Shown in pieces: positions 1 through 4,791 of a stretch of DNA of 5,068 nt. Source of the stretch: Niveispirillum sp. Lineage in GTDB: Bacteria; Pseudomonadota; Alphaproteobacteria; Azospirillales; Azospirillaceae. Numbering within the stretch: the stretch's first letter is position 1; each line of letters starts with the position of its first letter. The translations under genes were made by a program, and so were the position numbers. Below the pieces are notes generated by a model, which saw only the letters and a program-made list of their open reading frames with translations, did not search any database and was not told where the DNA came from. The DNA is taken from assembly GCA_016463045.1 (NCBI GenBank), contig JAEMSB010000128.1:1-5068 (forward strand), written 5' to 3'.

Positions 1-547
1 GCCGGGCACCATCCAGATGAAAGGCGATCCCCTGTTCCCGGCACCAGGCGGACATGGCGACCAGGTCCTCCCAGGACGGCGCCCGGAATCCGGCATTGCG
101 CAGCGGCAGTTCCACCACGACAGCGGCCAGCGGTTCCCTTACAGCGTGAAGATCGGCCAGCGTGAAGGGCGCATCATCCGTCCCGATCCGCGCGAGACGG
201 AGATCAGAGAGCCGTTCCACCGCATCCGACTCGTCCACTGCGATATGGCTCTTGGGATGAACGGCGACCAGCCGCCGGCCGGTGCGTTCCCGGTGCGCAA
301 ACAGCACCGCCTGCTGTCCCACCACCGCCTTGTGGAAGAACAGGGCAGACGGCTTGCCCAGCAGATCCGCCACCTGCCCCTGCAACAGGTCGATGCAAGG
401 ACCAGCATTATATTCATCGCCCGCCAGATCAATCTCCGGCATCGACAGCAGCCGTTCCATCCACACACGCGGCGTGATCGGCCCATGCCCGTGCAGGAAA
501 GTCTGGCAACTGGCACGCAAGGCGCGGTCGATGATGATGGAGGTCAT
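1..547 (-). CDS. PLP-dependent threonine aldolase / beta-eliminating lyase family protein (partial, N-terminal 182 residues)
   Basis: Fold-type I PLP enzyme of the threonine aldolase group, whose members cleave beta-hydroxy amino acids (threonine to glycine and acetaldehyde) in the cytoplasm. What I see: ATG at 547 with AAGGA seven bases upstream; GDEYNAGP at residues 43-50, matching the family's GDDxYGxDP segment; LLGKPSALFF at 62-71; PKSHIAVDE at 98-106; HLDGAR at 177-182, where the Asp is the expected partner of the PLP pyridine nitrogen. The reading frame leaves the window at position 2, so the Schiff-base lysine cannot be checked. Odd: where typical members have a Ser-Gly-Thr-Met loop after the LFF segment, this one reads HKAVVG (residues 72-77). 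It therefore belongs to a divergent subgroup or has changed activity. It lies 10 bases downstream of cobT and is probably co-transcribed and translationally coupled with it. The family is fairly sure; the exact substrate is unknown. Confidence 0.82.
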   Translation of the reverse strand, partial: MTSIIIDRALRASCQTFLHGHGPITPRVWMERLLSMPEIDLAGDEYNAGPCIDLLQGQVADLLGKPSALFFHKAVVGQQAVLFAHRERTGRRLVAVHPKSHIAVDESDAVERLSDLRLARIGTDDAPFTLADLHAVREPLAAVVVELPLRNAGFRAPSWEDLVAMSAWCREQGIAFHLDGAR

Positions 548-553
548 GGCTTG

Positions 554-559
554 ATCCTT
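554..559 (-). promoter_or_regulatory. Ribosome binding site of the aldolase, overlapping the cobT stop
   Basis: AAGGAT on the minus strand, with AAGGA seven bases before the ATG at 547. Its first two bases are the last two bases of the cobT TAA stop (558-560). Ribosomes finishing cobT therefore terminate on the Shine-Dalgarno sequence of the next gene, which supports one transcript and coupled translation. Confidence 0.7.
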
Positions 560-1637
560 AATGCACCGACCCCGCCGACTTCTCGCCCTTACCGCTGACC
601 CCGGCCTCGGCAAAGGTCGCCATGTTCAGGTGACAGGCAAGGGCAGAGCGCAGGACGGGGATGGTGAGCGCCGCCCCCGACGCCTCGCCCAGACGCATGT
701 CGAATTCGAACAGTGGGCGCTTGTTGATGGCGGTTAGCAGGCGGGCATGGCCCGGCTCGGCACTGCGATGCGCCACGATGCAATGGTCCAGTGCCTTGGG
801 ATCGGCCTTGTACAGGACGGCGGCGGCGGCGGTGCAGGCGAACCCGTCCAGAACCACCGGCACGCGGGCCAAACGGCAGGCGATGATGGCGCCCATGATG
901 GCGGCCAGTTCCTGCCCGCCCAGGCAGCGTAGCGCCTCAAACGGATCGGTCAGGGCGGACGGGTTGGCGGCCAGACCTGCCTCCACCGCCGCGATCTTGC
1001 GCTTGATGCCTTCGCTGTCCACGCCCGTGCCAGGGCCGACCCAATCCGACGCGGCTCCGCCGAACAGGGCGGCGCACAATGCGGATGCCGACGTAGTGTT
1101 GCCGATGCCCATTTCGCCCAGGCACAGCAGGTGCAAACCCGGTTCGATGGCCATCATGCCATAGGCGGCGGCGCGGGCGCAGATTTCCTCGCTCATCGCC
1201 GGGCCAGCCGTGAAGTCCGCCGTCGGATGGTCCAGGTCCATCTCATGCACGCGAAGGTCGGCATCGTGCAGTTCGGCCAGCTGGTTGATGGCGGCATGGC
1301 CGTTGATGAAGGCCTGCACCATCTGCCCCGTCACGGCGGGCGGATAGGCCGAAACGCCGCGCTGTGCCACGCCGTGGGCGCCGGCGAAGATCACGATGCG
1401 CGGATGGGTCAGTTCCGGCGGTGCCTTGCCCTGCCAGGTGGCCAGCCACTGCACCAGATCCTCCAGCCGGCCCAGGGCACCGGGCGGCTTCAGCAGGGTC
1501 TGTTCACGCTGCATCGCCGCCGTCGCCGCCTCCAGGTCTGGCCCCGGCAGGTCGGCCAGCACGCGGCGGATTTCCTCCAGGCTGGGCAGGCCTTCATCAT
1601 CGTGCGGGTGATGGGAATGGTCGTGATGGCCGGACAT
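558..1637 (-). CDS. cobT: Nicotinate-nucleotide--dimethylbenzimidazole phosphoribosyltransferase CobT
   Basis: Transfers phosphoribose from nicotinate mononucleotide to 5,6-dimethylbenzimidazole, giving alpha-ribazole 5'-phosphate for the lower ligand of cobalamin. It is cytoplasmic. 359 residues, close to the usual 340-360. Visible motifs: FAGAHGVAQRGVSAYP at 84-99; LGEMGIGNTTSASA at 173-186, the family's Gly-rich signature; VLDGFACTAAA at 262-272; SAEPGH at 292-297; RLGEASGAAL at 315-324, whose E318 corresponds to the catalytic base Glu317 of the Salmonella enzyme; NMATF at 338-342. The start at 1637 has AGGA seven bases upstream. The frame stays open further upstream to about 2204, but that is the antisense of cobS and carries no family similarity. 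Odd: the N-terminus is histidine-rich (six His among residues 4-12, then Asp-Asp-Glu), which the catalytic fold does not need. Divergent from cobS and followed at 10 bases by the aldolase gene. Confidence 0.97.
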   Translation of the reverse strand: MSGHHDHSHHPHDDEGLPSLEEIRRVLADLPGPDLEAATAAMQREQTLLKPPGALGRLEDLVQWLATWQGKAPPELTHPRIVIFAGAHGVAQRGVSAYPPAVTGQMVQAFINGHAAINQLAELHDADLRVHEMDLDHPTADFTAGPAMSEEICARAAAYGMMAIEPGLHLLCLGEMGIGNTTSASALCAALFGGAASDWVGPGTGVDSEGIKRKIAAVEAGLAANPSALTDPFEALRCLGGQELAAIMGAIIACRLARVPVVLDGFACTAAAAVLYKADPKALDHCIVAHRSAEPGHARLLTAINKRPLFEFDMRLGEASGAALTIPVLRSALACHLNMATFAEAGVSGKGEKSAGSVH

Positions 1638-1644
1638 GGGACGT

Positions 1645-1648
1645 TCCT
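1645..1648 (-). promoter_or_regulatory. Ribosome binding site of cobT
   Basis: AGGA on the minus strand, seven bases before the ATG at 1637. This well-placed site is the main reason for choosing that start over the longer open frame. Confidence 0.6.
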
Positions 1649-1654
1649 GACGCG

Positions 1655-1664
1655 ATTGTATCAT
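1655..1664. promoter_or_regulatory. Candidate overlapping divergent -10 boxes for cobT and cobS
   Basis: The minus strand reads TACAAT at 1660-1655 and the plus strand reads TATCAT at 1659-1664. Each matches the sigma-70 -10 consensus at 5 of 6 bases, and they overlap by two bases. From the minus box a transcript would start roughly 11 bases before the cobT ATG, just in front of its AGGA site. From the plus box it would start near 1671, at the base of the hairpin. I could find no convincing -35 hexamer at 16-18 bases for either, so these promoters may be weak, activator-dependent or chance matches. Confidence 0.35.
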
Positions 1665-1667
1665 GGT

Positions 1668-1703
1668 TACCGTCTGGCCCCCTGCGCGGGGGCCGGAACG
1701 GTG
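1668..1703 (+). promoter_or_regulatory. GC-rich hairpin in the cobS leader
   Basis: Arms 1668-1682 and 1688-1703 can form fifteen base pairs (two of them G-T) around a five-base loop (TGCGC), with a single bulged A at 1698. The core is GGCCCCC/GGGGGCC. There is no T-run after it, so it is not a standard intrinsic terminator, and 102 bases is too little for a full cobalamin riboswitch with its conserved core, which I do not see. It sits at the predicted 5' end of the cobS transcript and would also fold in the other orientation upstream of cobT. It could be a leader structure affecting RNA stability or translation, or a protein-binding inverted repeat. No function is shown. Confidence 0.45.
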
Positions 1704-1739
1704 CTGGCGGTGAAAGCCACACTGGCCTATACCGATGTC

Positions 1740-2546
1740 ATGAGCGATGCAACAAAGCAGCACAGGCCCCAACCGCTCGCGGAATTCATGGCGGCCACCA
1801 TCTTCCTGACCCGCCTGCCTCTGCGCTGGAAGGGCGACTGGCCGGACGACCTGAACCGCCGCGCCCTTTCCTGGTTCCCAATCGTGGGATGCCTGATCGG
1901 TGTGGCGGGCGGTGTGCTGTATTGGGCGCTGACTTTCGCGGGTCTGGCACCGCTGCTGGCCGCCATCGTCACCATTGCGGCCCTGACCTGGCTGACCGGC
2001 GCCCTGCATGAGGATGGGCTGGCCGATGTCGCCGATGGATTCGGCGGCGGGCGGGATAAAGAGGCAAAGCTGTCCATCATGAAGGACAGCCGGGTGGGCA
2101 CCTACGGCTCCATGGCCCTGATCCTGGTGGTGCTGGCCCGTGTCGGCGTGCTGGCCACCCTGGCCGACCCGCGTACGGTGGCACTGGCCTTGATCGGCGC
2201 ACATGCCTTTTCACGCGGTCTGCTGCCGCTGGTGAAGCTGGCCCTGCCCGATGCGCGCCTGAAAGGTGTTTCGGCGGACCAGGGACGGCCCGATAGCGCG
2301 CGTGCCCTGGTCGCCCTGCTGATCGGCTTCACGCTCGCCGCCACGGCTCTGAACAAGCTGCATCTGGCGTCCGGCATGATCAGCCTGTCGGTCATGGCCC
2401 TATCCGCCGCCGCCGTCTGGGGCGTCGCACGGCTGTCGAAAAGGCAGATCGGCGGTGTCACCGGTGACGTGCTGGGTGCCGGGCAGCAAATGGCCGAAAT
2501 CACCTTCCTTCTGGCCCTGGCCGCCGTCATTCCGGCTTCGACATGA
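1740..2546 (+). CDS. cobS: Adenosylcobinamide-GDP ribazoletransferase CobS (cobalamin synthase)
   Basis: Integral inner-membrane enzyme that joins alpha-ribazole (or its 5'-phosphate) to adenosylcobinamide-GDP, releasing GMP and giving adenosylcobalamin (phosphate). 268 residues, slightly above the common 240-260. Visible signatures: FMAATIFLTRLP at 16-27, the usual CobS opening; GALHEDGLADVADG at 87-100, the acidic metal-binding segment; KDSRVGTYG at 115-123; GGVTGDVLGAGQQMAE at 238-253. Hydrophobic stretches near 46-66, 68-86, 123-142, 145-163, 188-205, 212-230 and 253-266 fit a polytopic protein. The ATG at 1740 has no clear Shine-Dalgarno sequence. In-frame GTG codons at 1701 and 1710 are alternatives, 13 or 10 residues longer, and would place initiation in or beside the leader hairpin. 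The stop overlaps the cobC start (ATGA). Confidence 0.96.
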   Translation: MSDATKQHRPQPLAEFMAATIFLTRLPLRWKGDWPDDLNRRALSWFPIVGCLIGVAGGVLYWALTFAGLAPLLAAIVTIAALTWLTGALHEDGLADVADGFGGGRDKEAKLSIMKDSRVGTYGSMALILVVLARVGVLATLADPRTVALALIGAHAFSRGLLPLVKLALPDARLKGVSADQGRPDSARALVALLIGFTLAATALNKLHLASGMISLSVMALSAAAVWGVARLSKRQIGGVTGDVLGAGQQMAEITFLLALAAVIPAST

Positions 2547-3175
2547 GTGTTGATGGCACTGTGACCCGTTGGTGGTGGGTGCGCCATGCACCCCTGTTGC
2601 TGCCGCCGGGCACCATTGCCGGACAGATGGATGCAGATGCCGATCTTTCCGATACCGGAATGATTGAGGGCGCGCAGTCCTGGTTGCCCGGCAATGCCAT
2701 CTGGCTGACCACACCCTTGTCGCGCAGCGGGCGGTCGGCGGCGGCGTTGGCACCCGATCAACCCACTCTTTGCGTGCCCGACCTCACCGAACAGGATTTC
2801 GGATCATGGCACGGTCGCACCCATGCCGAAATCTGGGATAGCGAGCGGGAGATGGCCGAGCGCTTCTGGCAGGACCCTGCCGGCAATGCCCCGCCGGGTG
2901 GGGAGAGCTTCGCGGACCTGTGCCGGCGCGTAACGGCGGCGGTGATGCGGGAGACGCAGACCCATCGGGGACGCGACATCATGATGATCGGCCATGCCGG
3001 CCCCATCCGCGCCGCCCTGGCGCTGGCGCTGGGCCTGTCACCGGCGGGGGTGCTGTCGGTGGCGGTCGATCATTGGCACCTGTTCCGGATGGACCATCTG
3101 GCCCTGGGCGATGGCGACGGGCAATGGCGCCTTATCGGTGCCAATATTCCGCCATGTCAGGGCCGCTTGCTTTGA
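2543..3175 (+). CDS. cobC: Histidine phosphatase family protein, probable alpha-ribazole phosphatase (CobC-like)
   Basis: Phosphoglycerate-mutase-like (histidine phosphatase) enzyme of 210 residues. In this context it probably dephosphorylates alpha-ribazole 5'-phosphate or adenosylcobalamin 5'-phosphate. Catalytic pieces seen: VRHA at 13-16 with H15 as the phospho-accepting histidine and R14 beside it; TPLSR at 57-61 supplying the second arginine; TEQDFGSWHG at 82-91, a CobC-style segment with E83 as likely proton donor; PPGGESFADL at 117-126; IGHAGPIRA at 149-157 with H151 as the second histidine. All expected active-site residues are present. No signal peptide, so cytoplasmic. Its ATG lies within the cobS stop (ATGA, four-base overlap), so the two are surely one translation unit. 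The family assignment is certain. The substrate is inferred from the tight cobS linkage, since sequence alone separates CobC poorly from other small phosphatases. Confidence 0.82.
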   Translation: MSVDGTVTRWWWVRHAPLLLPPGTIAGQMDADADLSDTGMIEGAQSWLPGNAIWLTTPLSRSGRSAAALAPDQPTLCVPDLTEQDFGSWHGRTHAEIWDSEREMAERFWQDPAGNAPPGGESFADLCRRVTAAVMRETQTHRGRDIMMIGHAGPIRAALALALGLSPAGVLSVAVDHWHLFRMDHLALGDGDGQWRLIGANIPPCQGRLL

Positions 3176-3212
3176 TTAGGCATTGCGGGCATTGAGATCA
3201 TGTTCGCGAGAT

Positions 3213-3219
3213 AAGGGAG
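3213..3219 (+). promoter_or_regulatory. Ribosome binding site of the SYLF gene
   Basis: AAGGGAG seven bases before the ATG at 3227, the strongest Shine-Dalgarno sequence in the window. It lies in the 51-base gap after cobC. No clear promoter is seen in that gap, so the gene may be read through from cobS-cobC or use a promoter I cannot recognise. Confidence 0.6.
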
Positions 3220-3226
3220 CGGAGAA

Positions 3227-3901
3227 ATGAAGCGTTTCGTGATGGCCCTGTTCGGCCTGACCCTGGCGGTGTCCGCCCTGGTGCGTCCGGCCCAGGCCCT
3301 GACGGAACCCGAATTGATGGTGGAACGGGCGCGGGTCACGGCGCTGACCCTGCTGACCGATCCGCAATATAAGGACCTGAAGACCCTGGTGGGCCGGGCG
3401 CGCGCCGTCCTGATTCTGCCCAATGTCATCCAGGCCGGATTCTTTGTGGGCGGCGGCGGCGGCACCGGCGTGATGGTGGCGCGCGGCGATGACGGGGCGT
3501 GGAGTGGACCCGCCTTCTACACCCTGGCAGAGGCCAGCTTCGGTCTGCAATTTGGCGGGCAGGCATCGGAAATGATGATGGTGATCATGACCCAGAAGGG
3601 TCTGGACGCCGTCATCGACCGCAAGGTGAAGCTGGGTGCCGACGCCAATGTCGCCATCGGTGAGCTAGGCACCGGTGTCGGCGCCTCCTACGGCGTTGGC
3701 CTGTCGGCGGATATCTATGTCTATGCCAAGACCAGCGGCCTGTTCGGCGGCATGGCGGTCGAAGGCTCGGTCATCGCCCCGCGGTCCGAGTTCAATGATA
3801 AGTTCTACGGTCAGAAGACCGAACCGCGTGCCATCCTGGTGGACCGGCATTTCTACCGGCCGGAGGCGCAAGCTCTGGCCACGGCGCTGAGCGCGCAGTA
3901 A
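3227..3901 (+). CDS. Exported SYLF-domain (Ysc84-type) lipid-binding family protein
   Basis: 224 residues. The N-terminus (K2 R3, hydrophobic 4-19, then RPAQA ending at residue 24) is a signal peptide, probably cleaved after Ala24, so the protein should act in the periplasm or at the outer membrane. The rest is one SYLF domain: RARAVLILPNVIQAGFFVGGGGGTGVM at 57-83 (a hydrophobic strand followed by a five-glycine run), WSGPAFY at 92-98, SFGLQFGGQ at 104-112, VKLGADANVAIGELG at 134-148, YVYAKTSGLFGGMAVEGSVI at 164-183, and N190/Y194 near the end. These match the family's usual order and spacing. Eukaryotic SYLF proteins bind phosphoinositides, and bacterial members bind lipid, but their role is poorly defined. 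There is no known link to cobalamin synthesis. It follows cobC by 51 bases on the same strand and converges on the next gene. Family call firm, function open. Confidence 0.88.
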   Translation: MKRFVMALFGLTLAVSALVRPAQALTEPELMVERARVTALTLLTDPQYKDLKTLVGRARAVLILPNVIQAGFFVGGGGGTGVMVARGDDGAWSGPAFYTLAEASFGLQFGGQASEMMMVIMTQKGLDAVIDRKVKLGADANVAIGELGTGVGASYGVGLSADIYVYAKTSGLFGGMAVEGSVIAPRSEFNDKFYGQKTEPRAILVDRHFYRPEAQALATALSAQ

Positions 3902-3904
3902 AAC

Positions 3905-4639
3905 CTAGGCCACAGCCGCCCGCGCCACCATTGTGCGGGCGGCGACCATAGCTTCCACGTCCGACCGCCGCAGCAGCGGGTAGCGGGTGCGGATAAGGCG
4001 GGTCAGTTCGGCCATGTCCCAGTCGGGCAGCGCCTGCGGATCGAAATGCAGGCCAAGATATTCATCCGCCGGCAACGCGCCTTCCATGGCCAGGAAGCGG
4101 ATGCGCCGCACCTGTTCGGCGGCGGGCGTGCCATCATCCCCCTCCAGCGCCGGCAGACAGCGCCGCTCCAGTTCCAGCAGGGTTTCACGCCGCCGGTCCC
4201 CCTGCCACTGGCGCAGCAGCGACAGGATGCCGGCCAGCGCCGACATATCCTTCAAACCTGCACATTGCCGGACCAGCAGGTCCAGCAGGTTGGCGGCCCG
4301 GATCAGGCCTTCATCCAGATCGAAGATCACCGGCGAATGGCGGCGCACGTCCAGTTCCTGACAGACCAGGGGATGCACGGCCGACCGGTCGGCCAGATTG
4401 AACCAGACCTGTTCCAGCCAGGCCAGCGTGCGTTCCAGGCGCATATCGCCGCGCGGCGCGCGGATCACCTGTCCGATCAGCACCTGATCATCCAGGAGTT
4501 CATCAGCCGCCGGCACCTCATGCGACAGGAAGCCAGCCAGCACGGGGTCCAGATCATGGGTCAGGTTGACGGCAAGCAGCAGCGTGGCGTGGCCGACAAA
4601 GGCCGATGCCAATTGCGGTGCGGTCAGTATTTTCGTCAT
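3905..4639 (-). CDS. Hypothetical protein, 244 residues, family not recognised
   Basis: I do not recognise a known domain. It is likely real: one long frame, ATG at 4639 with GGGGA six bases upstream, TAG stop at 3905-3907, and it fits exactly between its neighbours with no coding overlap. The composition suggests a soluble, mostly helical cytoplasmic protein rich in Leu, Ala, Arg and acidic residues. A mildly hydrophobic patch at 12-24 lacks the positive charge and cleavage site of a signal peptide. Recurrent amphipathic Leu/Arg patterns (67-80, 111-127, 136-165, 208-224) look like helix pairs. Segments such as SPVIFDLDEGLIRAANLLDLL (102-122) and a charged linker near 166-176 stand out. Cysteines at 93, 126 and 161 are not in a metal-binding pattern. 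It is divergent from the DsbA-family gene and convergent with the SYLF gene, and context gives no function. Confidence 0.72.
   Translation of the reverse strand: MTKILTAPQLASAFVGHATLLLAVNLTHDLDPVLAGFLSHEVPAADELLDDQVLIGQVIRAPRGDMRLERTLAWLEQVWFNLADRSAVHPLVCQELDVRRHSPVIFDLDEGLIRAANLLDLLVRQCAGLKDMSALAGILSLLRQWQGDRRRETLLELERRCLPALEGDDGTPAAEQVRRIRFLAMEGALPADEYLGLHFDPQALPDWDMAELTRLIRTRYPLLRRSDVEAMVAARTMVARAAVA
3915..3943. terminator. Inverted repeat at the convergent gene ends, possible terminator hairpin
   Basis: GCCGCCCGC (3915-3923) pairs perfectly with GCGGGCGGC (3935-3943). One G-T and one C-G pair extend it inward, leaving a seven-base loop. It begins 14 bases after the SYLF stop, so it is well placed to end that transcript. 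It lies inside the 3' coding end of the minus-strand gene (residues about 232-242). No T-run follows on the plus strand, so factor-independent termination would be atypical. The pairing may also be a by-product of Ala/Arg-rich GC codons. Confidence 0.35.
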
Positions 4640-4791
4640 CCTGGGTCCCCACCCGCCGGACCGTCATAAATTTTTCACAGCATGGACCCGTGCGGTTGTC
4701 GGCGCAACGACTCTTGCGCGGTGCCGCCCCCTCGCCCGTCCCGTCATTTCGGGTTATGGTAATGGTGTGGCAGGGGGGCATCGGGGCGGAC
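4640..4791. promoter_or_regulatory. Divergent intergenic region between the hypothetical gene and the DsbA-family gene
   Basis: 152 bases separating two diverging starts, so it should hold both promoters. It has the most AT-rich run in the window at 4665-4676 (ATAAATTTTT), unusual for this GC-rich DNA, about 30 bases before the minus-strand start. It also has a perfect inverted repeat, GCGCAA (4702-4707) and TTGCGC (4714-4719), with a six-base gap, which could be a small operator. No clean -35/-10 pair was found on either strand. Confidence 0.4.
4646..4650 (-). promoter_or_regulatory. Ribosome binding site of the 244-residue hypothetical gene
   Basis: GGGGA on the minus strand, six bases before the ATG at 4639. 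It is acceptable but not a perfect Shine-Dalgarno match, and it supports the chosen start. Confidence 0.45.

Noticed and set aside
17..598. Plus-strand 193-residue open frame over the aldolase gene
   Set aside because: Antisense shadow with no ribosome site or recognisable motif. The minus strand codes a clear PLP-enzyme sequence.
1663..1713. Small upstream ORF (16 codons, Trp/Pro/Arg-rich) in the cobS leader
   Set aside because: No ribosome site, the predicted transcript start lies downstream of its ATG, and it merely reads through the hairpin.
1131..1739. Plus-strand open frame continuing upstream of cobS, antisense to cobT
   Set aside because: It is the mirror of cobT codons and has no CobS similarity. 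CobS homology begins only after about 1785.
1700..1740. GGTGAAAGCCACACTGG resembling pieces of a cobalamin riboswitch
   Set aside because: Only fragments match. The conserved core (CCCCCGCAAC-type segment and the B12 box) is missing on both strands, and there is too little space before cobS or cobT.
1638..2204. Minus-strand open frame continuing upstream of cobT, antisense to cobS (548 residues in total)
   Set aside because: No CobT similarity in the extension, a good ribosome site at the 1637 start, and the opposite strand is clearly cobS. GC-rich codons leave antisense frames open.
2102..2761. Minus-strand 219-residue frame across the cobS/cobC junction
   Set aside because: Antisense to two well-identified genes, with a biased Arg/Ala/Pro composition.
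3184..3218. Possible promoter (TTGAGA and GATAAG) before the SYLF gene
   Set aside because: The two hexamers are only 12 bases apart, too close for a sigma-70 promoter, and the GATAAG box overlaps the ribosome site.
4046..4669. Plus-strand 207-residue open frame over the hypothetical gene
   Set aside because: Gln/His/Arg-rich low-quality translation typical of antisense GC-rich DNA. The minus frame has the better start, ribosome site and composition.
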